Source: Mycobacterium asiaticum
GTDB taxonomy: Bacteria > Actinomycetota > Actinomycetes > Mycobacteriales > Mycobacteriaceae
DNA: 64,000 bases
Direction: 5' to 3'
Assembly (NCBI RefSeq): GCF_001673315.1
Contig: NZ_LZLQ01000124.1
Coordinates: 205,920-269,919, forward strand
Positions within the stretch are counted from its first letter, which is position 1. Each line of letters begins with the position of its first letter. Position numbers and translations under genes: made by a program. The notes beneath the pieces were generated by a model. The model saw only the letters and a list, made by a program, of their open reading frames with translations, was not told the origin of the DNA and made no database searches. Below, in pieces: positions 50,916 to 60,052 of this stretch.

Positions 50916-51823
50916 GGTACGAACTCCACTTTCGACATCTTGTACTGCCCGTCCTCTTCAGTCACCGTCACTCTGAGCCGCCAGACGCGCGGCTCGTCCT
51001 TGGCGCCCGTGCTGTTGGTAACCCGCGAAGTCGCAGAAACCAGTACTAGCGCCGAATGGCCGTCGATGGATTCGACGGCCGCGGCATTGACGGTCCCCTC
51101 GGTGACAACCTTGGACTGCTCGACGACTTTCGTGAAATCGGTAGCGCGTTGCTGAAAGTCGTCCCGGAACTCCCCGGTAGAACTGTCGATGACGCGCTGC
51201 ACGTCGTCCTTGGCCTTCTTGTAGTCCAGGGAGGTCATGTTGACGACGCCCTGTTTGGCGCCGGCGACGAATGCCGCGGCCTTCTGTTCGCGGTCGGTGG
51301 CTTGATGATGCTGCCACACGTAGTAAGTACTGAGCCCGATGCAGCCGAAGATGACAACGACTGCGGCGATTTTGGCGAGCGTCGACAACTTCGGTCTACC
51401 GACCGAATTGCGCAGTCGGCCGCCCCTCGACGGCGGCGCCGCGGCTAGCGGTGGGGACTCGCTGTAGTTCGCCGCTTCGTCGTAGTTCGCCGCCTCGTCG
51501 TAAACCTCGGCGTCCTGGTACTCGGCGTCGTAATACTCCGAGTCGTCGTCATAGTCGTCGGAGTACTCGTCGTACTCGTCGTACTCGTCGTACTCGTCGT
51601 CTTCGTCGTCTTCGTATTCGTCGTCGTAGTCGTCGGTGTCTTCGTAATCTTGCGCGTCGTCGCCGCCTGCGGCGAGGGCTTTGCGGCGTAACCGGGCGGC
51701 ACGTGCCTTCGCGCGCGCCGCGGCAGCCAGCGCTTCGGCCTCGGCGGCCTCGGCCTCCGCCTCGGCGGCCAACGCCAGCGCGTCGGCTTTGGTTGTCGCC
51801 GCGTTGTCGTCTATCTCAGCCAT
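50912..51823 (-). CDS. Mce-associated membrane protein (Rv1363c-like)
   Basis: A 303-residue protein. Residues about 10-50 form an Ala/Glu-rich helix likely to be a coiled coil, and about 55-110 are an Asp/Glu/Tyr-rich repeat of DEY encoded by a 9-bp DNA repeat (about 51541-51620). One membrane helix follows (IAAVVVIFGCIGLSTYYVW, about 150-170), then the Mam domain with TSLDYKKAKDDVQRVIDSSTGEF. It ends in QYKMSKVEFVP. GTGA overlap couples it to the downstream Mam gene. Predicted topology is a cytoplasmic N-terminus and periplasmic C-terminal domain. Confidence 0.87.
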   Translation of the reverse strand: MAEIDDNAATTKADALALAAEAEAEAAEAEALAAAARAKARAARLRRKALAAGGDDAQDYEDTDDYDDEYEDDEDDEYDEYDEYDEYSDDYDDDSEYYDAEYQDAEVYDEAANYDEAANYSESPPLAAAPPSRGGRLRNSVGRPKLSTLAKIAAVVVIFGCIGLSTYYVWQHHQATDREQKAAAFVAGAKQGVVNMTSLDYKKAKDDVQRVIDSSTGEFRDDFQQRATDFTKVVEQSKVVTEGTVNAAAVESIDGHSALVLVSATSRVTNSTGAKDEPRVWRLRVTVTEEDGQYKMSKVEFVP

Positions 51824-51961
51824 TGCCGCTCGTCATTATCGACTGAACTCCGGTATCTCTTACGGTATTACCCATTGCTAACATCAGAGTCTTCCGCGAA
51901 CTCCGACGAGGACCGATCTGGCGATGATCAGCCCCCAAGCCCGTAAAACCCGGCCGGCCTC

Positions 51962-53092
51962 ATGACCGCTGTCGACTCTCCCGAAAAGATACTCTTCACC
52001 TCCACTACCCAAGCGTTTCTGTCAAAAGAAGCGTCGCTGCGCCACGTGCGCGAACTACACGCCGCCGGCGTCGCATTTGAGCCCGAGTGGTGGCGGCGGG
52101 CCGCTGAGCTTGGTTGGACGGCCCTGTTGGTCCCCGAGGAACTGGGCGGGGGCAGCGCCTCGGGTGACGGCTTCGCGGACCTCGCCGCCGTCGCCGAACT
52201 ACTCGGCAAGACCATCGCGCCCGGACCGTTGTACCCGGTCAGCACCGTGCTGGCGGGCCTGGTGGACTGTGCCGGCCACGAAGCGCACGCGGAACTGATC
52301 GAAACCCTGATGTCCGGCGAAGCCGTCGCCTCCTGGGCGGTAGCGGAACCGCGAAGGGGCTGGGCGCCGCTGGAACCCGCCGTCACCGCCACCGAAACCG
52401 AGTCCGGTTATCGCATCGACGGCGCCAAAGACCGGGTCGAAGCCGCTGCGCAGAGTGCAGTGCTGTTGGTGGTTGCACGATCGGGTGCGGGGGTGCGCCA
52501 ATTCCTGGTACCCACGGATGCCGCGGGAGTGAGCATCACACCTCAGTCCTCGATCGACCTGGTCAAGCAATACGCCCGGGTTGAGTTCGACGGGGTGACG
52601 GTGGATAAGTCGGCGATGGTCGGTAGCGCCGACGAGACACCCGCCATGATCGAACGACAGAGCCAGATTGCTCAGGTCCTGCAGTGCGCCGAGGTAGTCG
52701 GCATCCTTGAGACCGTCTTCGACTTCACCGTCCAGTGGGCGCTGGACCGACACAGCTTCGGCCGTCCCCTGGCGTCCTACCAGGCGCTCAAGCACGGTTT
52801 TGCCGACATGAAGACGTGGCTGGAAGCGTGCCGGGCAACGACCGCCGTGGCGGTTGCCGACGTGTCCGCCCGCGCACCCGGCGCCGGTCTCTCGGCCAGC
52901 ATCGCGAAATCCTATGTCGGCGAACTGGCCGGGCCGATCGTGCAACGTTGCGTGCAGATGCATGGCGGCATCGGGGTTACCTGGGAACATGACCTGCACC
53001 TGTACCTGAGGCGAATTACGTTGTACCGCAGCATGTTCGGCACACCCGAGGAGCACAACATCCGGGTGTTCAAAGCGGGAGTCAAGCGATGA
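51962..53092 (+). CDS. acyl-CoA dehydrogenase, small subunit type
   Basis: A 376-residue FadE-type protein. VPEELGGGSASGDGFADLAAVAELLG is typical of the N-domain and RHSFGRPLASYQALKHGFADM of the C-domain. The final segment (MHGGIGVTWEHDLHLYLRRI, then MFGTPEEHN) lacks the YEGTSE catalytic Glu. It is coupled by ATGA to a larger dehydrogenase gene, a second heteromeric pair in this window. The two genes sit between the Mam pair and the PAS/PP2C gene, which are adjacent in M. tuberculosis. Confidence 0.9.
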   Translation: MTAVDSPEKILFTSTTQAFLSKEASLRHVRELHAAGVAFEPEWWRRAAELGWTALLVPEELGGGSASGDGFADLAAVAELLGKTIAPGPLYPVSTVLAGLVDCAGHEAHAELIETLMSGEAVASWAVAEPRRGWAPLEPAVTATETESGYRIDGAKDRVEAAAQSAVLLVVARSGAGVRQFLVPTDAAGVSITPQSSIDLVKQYARVEFDGVTVDKSAMVGSADETPAMIERQSQIAQVLQCAEVVGILETVFDFTVQWALDRHSFGRPLASYQALKHGFADMKTWLEACRATTAVAVADVSARAPGAGLSASIAKSYVGELAGPIVQRCVQMHGGIGVTWEHDLHLYLRRITLYRSMFGTPEEHNIRVFKAGVKR

Positions 53093-54321
53093 CAACCGAG
53101 TCGGTCGCCGAATTCGCCACCCGGGCCAGAGCCTGGCTGGCCGAGAACATGCCGAGCATCGACCCCGAGGCCCCACCGGCGATGCCAAGGGACGCCGAAG
53201 AATCGTGGCTGCGTGCCCGCGAACTCCAAAGCCGGCTCTACTCGGGTGGCTTCGCCGGCATCTGTTTTCCGCGTGAATACGGCGGGCTGGGACTGGATTA
53301 CGAATACCAGCGGGCCTTCAACATCGAATCACTCGGCTACGAAATGCCGCTGATCCTCAACGTGCCGACCTTTACCATCTGTTGCGCAACCCTGCTCGAC
53401 ACCGGTAGCGAGGAGCAGAAGAAGCAACACATTGCCGCCGCGTTGCGGGGTGACGAGATTCTGGTGCAACTGTTGTCCGAGCCCAGCGGCGGATCGGATC
53501 TGGCCGGCGTCATCACCCGCGCGGAACGCCAGGGTGACCGCTGGGTCATCAACGGCGCCAAGACATGGAGCACAAGCGCTTTCGCCGCCGACTACGGACT
53601 GTGCCTGGCCCGCACCAACTGGGATGTGCCCAAACACGACGGTTTGACCATGTTCCTGGTTCCCATCCATCACCCCGGAATCACGTTGCGGCGCATCACG
53701 CAGGTGAACGGTGGAGCCGAGTTCTGCGAGGAGTTCCTGGACGGGGTGGATGTCGGCGACGACGCGGTGGTGGGCGAGGTGAACAACGGTTGGGCGGTGG
53801 CCTCGCGGCAGCTGTATCACGAACGGCGTGCCGTGGGCCAGGGTTCGGAGTTCGCCAGCGGCTCGGGCAGCGAGGGCGGCCACACCATACCGGTGGACTA
53901 CGCGGACCTCTTGGCCAGGACCGGTCAGTCCGACAGCGACCGCGCGCAGGAGATGGCCGGCCGCGCGCTGGTCCATCGCGCGGTCGCCGAGCAACTGATC
54001 AACCACGTCTCCCGCAGTGTGCGCGATGGCTCGTTGGCTCCGGCCGCCGGAACACTGATCAGGCTGTTCCACGCCGAGACCACGATGTTGGAGGTCGACA
54101 CGGCATTGGCGATAGCCGGGGCGGCGGGCGTGGTCGGCGAGGTCGGTGAGGGCCTGCAAACGGGATTGAGGTACCTGTCCCGACAGTCGGTTGCCATCGG
54201 CGGCGGCACCACGGAGATGGCCCGCAATGTCATCGGTGAACGGGTGCTGAACTTCCCGCGGGAATACGCCGCCGATCGCGGGGTGCCGTTCAATCAGGTG
54301 CGGCACGGTCGAGCGCGCTGA
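53089..54321 (+). CDS. acyl-CoA dehydrogenase, large subunit type
   Basis: A 410-residue flavoprotein partner of the preceding gene. FPREYGGLGLDYEYQRAFN, LLSEPSGGSDLAGVITRAER and INGAKTWSTSAF are flavin and substrate signatures. The C-terminus reads AIGGGTTEMARNVIGERVLNFPRE, with Gly in place of the usual catalytic Glu, a pattern seen in large subunits of heterotetrameric mycobacterial dehydrogenases. It converges with the PAS/PP2C gene, 6 bp between stops. Confidence 0.9.
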   Translation: MTTESVAEFATRARAWLAENMPSIDPEAPPAMPRDAEESWLRARELQSRLYSGGFAGICFPREYGGLGLDYEYQRAFNIESLGYEMPLILNVPTFTICCATLLDTGSEEQKKQHIAAALRGDEILVQLLSEPSGGSDLAGVITRAERQGDRWVINGAKTWSTSAFAADYGLCLARTNWDVPKHDGLTMFLVPIHHPGITLRRITQVNGGAEFCEEFLDGVDVGDDAVVGEVNNGWAVASRQLYHERRAVGQGSEFASGSGSEGGHTIPVDYADLLARTGQSDSDRAQEMAGRALVHRAVAEQLINHVSRSVRDGSLAPAAGTLIRLFHAETTMLEVDTALAIAGAAGVVGEVGEGLQTGLRYLSRQSVAIGGGTTEMARNVIGERVLNFPREYAADRGVPFNQVRHGRAR

Positions 54322-54327
54322 CTTCGC

Positions 54328-56289
54328 CTAGTCGGCGATAAGCACCTCGCCGGACCCGCCGCCGCTGACCGGTATCTGAACCAACGACAAGACGTGGTGC
54401 GCCGGGCTTCCCGGTGGCGCCACCAACACACAGTCGCCGCCCTGTTTGCGGGCGCGGTCGCGCGCGGCGGCCAGAGCGCTGACGCCCGCCGACCCGAGGT
54501 GGGTGACAGCGCTGAGGTCGATAGTCAAAGACGCTATCCCCGAACGGCTTTCGACGGCGATCTGACGGTCCAGGGTGGAAGCGGTGTTCGAATCGACCTC
54601 GCCGCGCACGATGATACGGCCGCCGTCGACGAGCGAGACGAATTCGTCGTCGAGTTCGCGCTGGATGGTGACCCTGCTGAGCAGGGGGTCGCTGATGAAA
54701 TTGGCGGGGCGGCTGAGTCGATGGGTCAGTGTGGCGGTGGTGCCGTCAGGGCCGTGACTGACCAGAGCTTCGGTTACCAGAGCTTCGGCCATCGCCAGGC
54801 CACGCCCGCGGCCGCGCTCGCCCTCGCGATGATCCTTCCATTGACCTCGGTCGATGACCGACGCGCGCAGTTCGCCGGCCCCGTCCAACGCGGCTTCCAC
54901 CAACACCCCGCCGGACACTTCGCCGCTGTAGCCGTGTTCGACGGCGTTCTCCACGAATTCGGAAACGGCATGCACCACATCGGAGATGTCGGTGTCCTCA
55001 GCACCCAACTCGGACAACCACTTTCGCAGCTCGGACCGGATCTGGCGGGCGGCGTGGATGGTAGCGTCCGCGGTGATGCGCAGCGGTGGCGTCGGCGTCC
55101 GTCGCTGCGCCGCCAGCAACGTGACATCGTCGTTGTATCCGGTGGAGCGCAAGAGCAATTCGAGTGTCTCTGAACACAGGCGGTCGACTGGGCGGGTGGG
55201 TGTGTCGATGACGAAACCGCCGGTGCCGCCGGCGATACTGCTGGCCAATTCCGCGAATTCGGTGGTGCTGGCTCCCACGGCACGGCCCGGGCGCTCGATC
55301 AGACCGTCGCTGTAGAGCAGGATCGTGTCGCCGATGCCGAGCCGTTCGGTACGCATCGGGAAACCGGTTCCGCTGCCGACGGGTCCGCCGCCGGACGGTG
55401 CCAGGTATCGCGATTCCGCATCAGCGGTGACCACCAACGGTGGCGGGTGTCCGGCGGTGCAGTACTCGAATTCACCCGTCTCGTAGTTCAGGGAGCCGAC
55501 ACAGATCGTCGCAGACTTGGAACCGGGCACCTGCTCGTGGAAGCGGTCGACTGCCTCGAGTGCCTCGACAACCGAGTGTCCGCCGGTGATCTGCATCCGC
55601 AGCGCGGTGCGCAATTGCGACATCACCGCCGCGGCTTCGACCCCGTGGCCCACGACATCCCCGACGATCAGCACCAGGCGGTCACCCAGGGCCAGGGCGT
55701 CGAACCAGTCGCCCCCGGCCGCGGTGTCTTCGGCCGCGACGACGTATTCGGCAGCGATGTCGGCGCCCGCCACCACCGGGACCGACGCGGCCAGTAGCGC
55801 CTGCTGCATCACGGTGGCCGAATGGCGCACGTTGCGGTAGCGCTCGGAGAGTTCCTCGACACGCGCTTCGCTAGCCAGCCGCGCCTGGACGCGGGCGGTG
55901 ACTTCGTCGAAGACCAACTGCACGCCCTCGACCGTGCCGTCGTCCCGGCGTCGCGGCGTAACCAGGAAGTCGAAGAAACGTTCCTCGACTCCGGAACCCT
56001 CCAGGTCGACTTGCAGCCGCCACTCGGTTCCCGACTGCGGTTCACCGGTCTGATACACCCGGTCGAACATCTCGTAGATCTGCTGGCTCGCCAGCTCGGG
56101 ATAAATTTCCTTCGCCGTTTTCCCCACGGTCGTGAGCAGCGGGTTGAACGCGCGGAACGCGGCATTCACCGCAACGAATCGGTGGTCAGGCCCTTCTAAA
56201 CCGACCACCATCGCGGGAATGTTGTCGAAGATGCGCCGTACGTGCTCAGCCGCGCCCACGGTGTTGTCCCAGTCCTTTTCGGCCGCCAT
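54328..56289 (-). CDS. PAS-PP2C-HATPase-STAS multidomain sigma-factor regulator (Rv1364c-like)
   Basis: A 653-residue signalling protein, the same length as M. tuberculosis Rv1364c. Domains in order: PAS (about residues 20-140, with FDNIPAMVVGLEGPDHRFVAVN), SpoIIE/RsbU-type PP2C phosphatase (about 165-385, AGGDWFDALALGDRLVLIVGDVVGHG and LYSDGLIERPG), RsbW-type HATPase kinase (about 400-530, AVSEFVENAVEHGYSG), and a STAS anti-anti-sigma domain (about 545-653, LTIDLSAVTHLGSAGVSALAAA). It links a sensed signal to sigma-F-type control. ATG 56289 with GGAGG ten bases upstream is preferred to GTG 56307. Confidence 0.93.
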   Translation of the reverse strand: MAAEKDWDNTVGAAEHVRRIFDNIPAMVVGLEGPDHRFVAVNAAFRAFNPLLTTVGKTAKEIYPELASQQIYEMFDRVYQTGEPQSGTEWRLQVDLEGSGVEERFFDFLVTPRRRDDGTVEGVQLVFDEVTARVQARLASEARVEELSERYRNVRHSATVMQQALLAASVPVVAGADIAAEYVVAAEDTAAGGDWFDALALGDRLVLIVGDVVGHGVEAAAVMSQLRTALRMQITGGHSVVEALEAVDRFHEQVPGSKSATICVGSLNYETGEFEYCTAGHPPPLVVTADAESRYLAPSGGGPVGSGTGFPMRTERLGIGDTILLYSDGLIERPGRAVGASTTEFAELASSIAGGTGGFVIDTPTRPVDRLCSETLELLLRSTGYNDDVTLLAAQRRTPTPPLRITADATIHAARQIRSELRKWLSELGAEDTDISDVVHAVSEFVENAVEHGYSGEVSGGVLVEAALDGAGELRASVIDRGQWKDHREGERGRGRGLAMAEALVTEALVSHGPDGTTATLTHRLSRPANFISDPLLSRVTIQRELDDEFVSLVDGGRIIVRGEVDSNTASTLDRQIAVESRSGIASLTIDLSAVTHLGSAGVSALAAARDRARKQGGDCVLVAPPGSPAHHVLSLVQIPVSGGGSGEVLIAD

Positions 56290-56414
56290 ATTGGCCGTAC
56301 CTCCCACGGACCGATCATTGACAAGTTTGGGTGCGTGACAGAAACGTCAGGCAACAACAAACAGATTATCAATGCGCGGGACTGGTGCCACGCACCAAAA
56401 TTTTGGTGGGGCGG

Positions 56415-56840
56415 CTATGCCACCGTGAGCGCGGATTCCGTCGTCGGGTGCACAGGCAGCACATTGCTGAATGCGCACGCGTCGACAATGCGCGCGACGC
56501 CCGGGTTGCCGCTCACCATCCGCAGGGTGATTCCGCGTTCCCGGCACCGCTCCGCTTCGTCGGCCAGCACGGTGAAGGCGCAGCAGCCCATGAACTCCAG
56601 GCCATTGACGTCCACGACGAGCAGCCCCGCCTGGCTTGCCGCAGTGGCCGCTTCGGTGACCAGACCCTGCCAGGTGTGCTCATTGGATGCGTCGACCTCG
56701 CCGCCGGCGCGGACCACCACCGCTGAAGCGCTGCGCACCGTCGTAGCGCGCAGTGTGCTGCTGGGTTGCTCCAGCTGGGACGACAGGCCGCTGCTCAACG
56801 ACACGGGACTGGAGAATGTGTTGGATGGCCCCAAGTTCAT
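56415..56840 (-). CDS. rsfA: anti-anti-sigma factor RsfA (STAS domain, Rv1365c-like)
   Basis: A 141-residue STAS protein. AVVVRAGGEVDASNEHTWQGLV, LVVDVNGLEFMGCCAFTVLADEAERCRERGI and the C-terminal NVLPVHPTTESAL agree closely with M. tuberculosis RsfA. The Cys pair in FMGCCAF and the Cys in DACAF correspond to the region used for redox control in that protein; a phosphorylatable Ser at the standard STAS site is absent. It would bind the anti-sigma factor UsfX and free sigma F. The open frame continues upstream, but ATG 56840 (MNLGPSNTFSSPVS) matches the known N-terminus. Confidence 0.88.
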   Translation of the reverse strand: MNLGPSNTFSSPVSLSSGLSSQLEQPSSTLRATTVRSASAVVVRAGGEVDASNEHTWQGLVTEAATAASQAGLLVVDVNGLEFMGCCAFTVLADEAERCRERGITLRMVSGNPGVARIVDACAFSNVLPVHPTTESALTVA

Positions 56841-56973
56841 CGTGCACCCCCACTTTGGTGGCGCCGGCCAACCCCCGACTGGATGCCCCGTATGCGCCTG
56901 AAAGACAATGTGATGCTTTGTATAGCAGACGGAACGCGTCAATTTGGGTGATTCGCAAATATCGGCGACGCGA

Positions 56974-58179
56974 TTAAGCGGATACCGGTTTTCTAGCCGG
57001 TTTGGCGACCTTCATCAGCTTCATCAGGTTGCCGCCCATGATCTTCTCGACGTCTTCCTGATCGAGGCCGGCCAATTCGTCGACGAAGGTGATCGGGTCC
57101 TTCAAGCCCTCTGGGTGCGGCCAGTCGGAGCCGAAGACCACTCGGTCGGTGCCGACCATTTCGACGATCTCGGTGAAGCGGTCCTCCCAGAACGGACTGA
57201 TGTAGACGCACCGCTTGAACGTCTCGATCGGGTCTTCGGCGAACGCTTGCGGCATCTTTTTGTAGACACCTTTGAGGCCCTTGAACAGATGCGGCACCCA
57301 GTCGGCCCCGTTTTCGATGGACAGGATCCGCAGATCGGGATTGCGGGTCAGCGCGCCGTGGCAGATCAACGCACCGAAGGCGTCCTCCACCGGCCGGTGG
57401 CCCATGGCCAGGCTGCGGAAGGCGGTCGGTTTGAAAGGCAGGAATTCGTCGCCGGGTTCCCAGATATTGAGCAACTCCGAGTAGCCGCTGTCCGAGGCGT
57501 GCATCGAGACGGGGATCTCGGCGCGGACACAGGCCTGCCAGAACGGGTCGAACTCTTCGAGGCCGAACGACCGGCTGCCGCGGTAGCCCGGTACCGGCGC
57601 CGGACGGACCAGCACGGTGCGGGCGCCACGTTCCAGGCACCATTCCAATTCCTCCAGTGCCCGCTCGACGATCGGCAGCGTGATCACCGGGGTGGCGAAG
57701 ATACGGCCTTCGTAGTCGAACGACCACTGCTCATACATCCATTGGTTCAACGCGTGAATGACGTCGTGAGTCATCTCCGGGTCGTCCTTCATGCGCTCCT
57801 CGACCAGGCTGGCCAGGGTCGGGAACATCAGCGCGTAATCGATACCGAGTTCGTCCATGACCTCTAGGCGGGCACCCGGTTCGCGGAACGCCGGAATGGC
57901 CTTCATCGGCTCGCCCAGGATTTCGCGGTAGCTCTTGCCCTGCGAGCCGTGGCGGAAGTAGTCCTCCTGGGCGCCGGGGCGGGCAACCACCTCGAACGTG
58001 GGGTTGGGGATGTAGTCGCTGATGTGGCCGCGCACGACGATCTTGGTGCGGCCGCGGACCTGCACGTAGTCGATAACGTGCTTGCGCTTCTCCGGCAAGA
58101 ATTTGGTCAGCGCTTCCTGCGGCTCGTACATGTGGTTGTCGGCGTCGAATACCGGGAAGGAAAGCTCGCGGGACGGCAT
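56974..58179 (-). CDS. amidohydrolase family 2 protein (ACMSD-like)
   Basis: A 401-residue TIM-barrel protein. Metal motifs are FDADNHMYEP, SMHASDSGYSELLN and VVFGSDWPHPEG, all intact. It is a paralogue of the protein at 18379 (shared DNHxYEP, RGxIxxYIPNPTF-like, VLVRPAPVPG and LSIENGxxW segments). ATG 58179 with AGGAG eight bases upstream is clear. An inverted repeat at 58216-58230 lies in its promoter region, next to the TetR-hotdog gene. Confidence 0.9.
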   Translation of the reverse strand: MPSRELSFPVFDADNHMYEPQEALTKFLPEKRKHVIDYVQVRGRTKIVVRGHISDYIPNPTFEVVARPGAQEDYFRHGSQGKSYREILGEPMKAIPAFREPGARLEVMDELGIDYALMFPTLASLVEERMKDDPEMTHDVIHALNQWMYEQWSFDYEGRIFATPVITLPIVERALEELEWCLERGARTVLVRPAPVPGYRGSRSFGLEEFDPFWQACVRAEIPVSMHASDSGYSELLNIWEPGDEFLPFKPTAFRSLAMGHRPVEDAFGALICHGALTRNPDLRILSIENGADWVPHLFKGLKGVYKKMPQAFAEDPIETFKRCVYISPFWEDRFTEIVEMVGTDRVVFGSDWPHPEGLKDPITFVDELAGLDQEDVEKIMGGNLMKLMKVAKPARKPVSA

Positions 58180-58215
58180 GGCGAATCTCCTGTAGAAGTC
58201 TTGATCTCTGAACGC

Positions 58216-58230
58216 GGTAATGACGTTACC
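58216..58230. promoter_or_regulatory. perfect inverted repeat GGTAA-N5-TTACC
   Basis: GGTAATGACGTTACC lies 37 bp upstream of the amidohydrolase start. It is a good candidate operator for the TetR-hotdog regulator encoded 300 bp away on the same strand. Confidence 0.5.
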
Positions 58231-58258
58231 ACCGTGGGCGGGAGCGTGGCGGGGCTGC

Positions 58259-58493
58259 GGCCCGCGAGCGGCGGCGAGTGGGGCTTGCTAGGCCCGCGAG
58301 CGGCGGCCCGCGAGGCCCGCCAGCGGCGGCCCGCTAGGCCCGCGAGCGGCGGCCCGCTCGGCCCGCGAGCGGCGAGGCTGGGCGAGTGGAACCTGGCTGC
58401 GACTTTCGGCCTCGAATTTCGCAGTGGGGTTCCGTTCGCGGAGTGGAGTGGCGCGGAGTGGAGTGAGAGCCGGAGTGGAGTGGCGGGGAATGG
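58259..58493. repeat. GC-rich 23-bp tandem repeats followed by GGAGTGGAGTG repeats
   Basis: Three 23-bp units begin at 58291, 58314 and 58337, each starting GGCCCGC(G/C)AGCGGCGG, with a partial fourth from 58360 and a diverged copy from 58259. From about 58439 to 58493 GGAGTGGAGTG recurs four times. The 337-bp gap 58180-58516 holds these repeats and the inverted repeat at 58216, and no credible gene. Confidence 0.85.
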
Positions 58494-58516
58494 AGTGGAG
58501 TGCAGCGGGGCATGCC

Positions 58517-59551
58517 TCACCGCTGGTCCGCGGCCGACTCCGGTTCGGTCGGGCGGCCGACGATGGCGAAGTTCACCGTGGCTGTCGCCGCGAGTTCGCT
58601 GTCGCTGTCACCGAATATGTCGATTTGCATGACCAGCGAACGCCGGCCCGCACGCAGCACCTTCGGAACGGCCAGTGCGGAGCCGTGCCTGATCGGCCGC
58701 AGGTAGCGGATCACCAGATCAGAGGTCGTCATCGCGGTGCCGGGTTGCAGATACTCCAGTCCGAGTTGTCCACCCGCCACGTCGGCCAGGGTTGCAATCA
58801 AACCGCCCTGTAAAGCCCCGGAGGTGTTCACCACTTGCGGGCTGACCGGCATCGTCATGGCGAACTCGCCGTCATGGAAGCTGGCCGGACGCAGGCCGAT
58901 CTGGGCGAACAATTCGGCAAGCGTTGGGTCCGAGGTCGTGTCGTCGCTATCGCGACGCCCGAGGGCACGGCTGCAGAAGTCGTACAGTTGGCCGGCATCG
59001 ATGGGGGTGCCATTCAATTCGGTTCCGAGCCAATGCAACCGCAGCGCCCCGACCATGGTTTGCATGACGATGGCAGCCGCGGTGCCCACGTCGAGTCCGG
59101 GGTTGAAGACACCTTCGGTGATCCCTTGGCCGACGATGTCGCGCAGCAACCGATGCAGCGGGGACAGCACCCGCGCGTACTCGCGAGGCCGGGTCTCGGC
59201 GAGATGCTGGTTGTAGAGGCTCAGGGCGCGATTGAGGCTGTCCTGCGTGGACGACTCGGGCTGGGCGCTGATGCGGTCGAGGACCAACTTGAGTGCGGCG
59301 GTGCTGTCCAGGCCGGCGGTCTCCTCGCGCCACAGTTGTGCCGCTTGCGCCATGGTCCGGTCGAAAAGCGCGAGCAACAGCTCATCCTTGCTGGCGAAAT
59401 GTTGGTAGAACGCACGCAGCGACGTCTTGGAGCGGGCGACTACTTCCTGCACGGTGAAGTCGGTGCGGCCCGTTTCGCCGAGAATCTCGACCGCGGTTTT
59501 GATGAAGCGGTCGGCGCGGGTAGCTTCGCCTGCTTCGGTGGGGCCGGCCAT
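58517..59551 (-). CDS. TetR regulator fused to a PaaI-like hotdog thioesterase domain
   Basis: A 344-residue two-domain protein. Residues about 10-60 are a TetR helix-turn-helix (AVEILGETGRTDFTVQEVVARSKTSLRAFYQHFASKDELLLALF, seen as TVQEVVARSKTSLRAFYQHF). A TetR ligand-type helical domain runs to about 200. From about 215 to 330 there is a hotdog domain with NTSGALQGGLIATLADVAGGQLG and TSDLVIRYLRPIRHGSALAVPKVLRAGRRS. No stop or frameshift separates them, so it is a real fusion. The hotdog part may sense or cleave acyl-CoA and so control DNA binding. ATG 59551 has GAGGAG nine bases upstream. Confidence 0.88.
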   Translation of the reverse strand: MAGPTEAGEATRADRFIKTAVEILGETGRTDFTVQEVVARSKTSLRAFYQHFASKDELLLALFDRTMAQAAQLWREETAGLDSTAALKLVLDRISAQPESSTQDSLNRALSLYNQHLAETRPREYARVLSPLHRLLRDIVGQGITEGVFNPGLDVGTAAAIVMQTMVGALRLHWLGTELNGTPIDAGQLYDFCSRALGRRDSDDTTSDPTLAELFAQIGLRPASFHDGEFAMTMPVSPQVVNTSGALQGGLIATLADVAGGQLGLEYLQPGTAMTTSDLVIRYLRPIRHGSALAVPKVLRAGRRSLVMQIDIFGDSDSELAATATVNFAIVGRPTEPESAADQR

Positions 59552-60052
59552 CGGCGGTCTCCTCTTCCGTGCGGTGTGAAACGCTTCGAGATCCTTGAAA
59601 CAACAATTCTGAGAATGAGGTTACCGCGTGCGGCAGGACGGGCCGGTAGCCATCCGCAATGTTGCCCAAATGCACTGGGCGATTGGGTGTTTCGTTACGA
59701 CACGGGTGCTGGTGCCCCGAGGTCCGGGATTGGCAGCGTAATTTGTGCCGCAGCAGCTGCTAGCGTTCTGATTCGCTTCAGAACGATCGTGGCGGCGGTA
59801 TTGGGACGCTCGTATTTCACCTGTCCACCCGGAGATCGTATTCATCGGGGACTGCTACGGCTGGTTGTTGCGAAAGACGTTGGTGCAGTGGGGTTCTGTC
59901 GTGCACGTCGGGTACGGCGTCGGCGCCCGTGCGGGCACCGTAGAGATGGACAGGATGCGCTGGGTGCTCAATCAGTCTGGGCGTCAAGACATAGCGTTCG
60001 TCGAGCCGCCTTGACGGGTCGGCGGTATCGGCTGGACGGATATCGTGATTCC
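59552..60052. other. 501-bp intergenic region without a recognised gene
   Basis: It contains the promoter region of the TetR-hotdog gene (an AT-rich patch and a GGTTACCG near 59619) and the upstream region of the membrane protein at 60053. Open frames cross it on both strands, but none has good start signals or recognisable protein features. Confidence 0.6.

Noticed and set aside
51451..51846. Arg/Ser-rich open frame on the plus strand
   Set aside because: It is the complement of the Asp/Glu/Tyr repeats and the Ala-rich helix of the Mce-associated protein gene.
58835..60052. Long plus-strand open frame running into the membrane protein at 60053
   Set aside because: Its first part is antisense to the TetR-hotdog gene and its middle crosses a non-coding gap; only the segment from about 60053 has a signal-anchor and domain.
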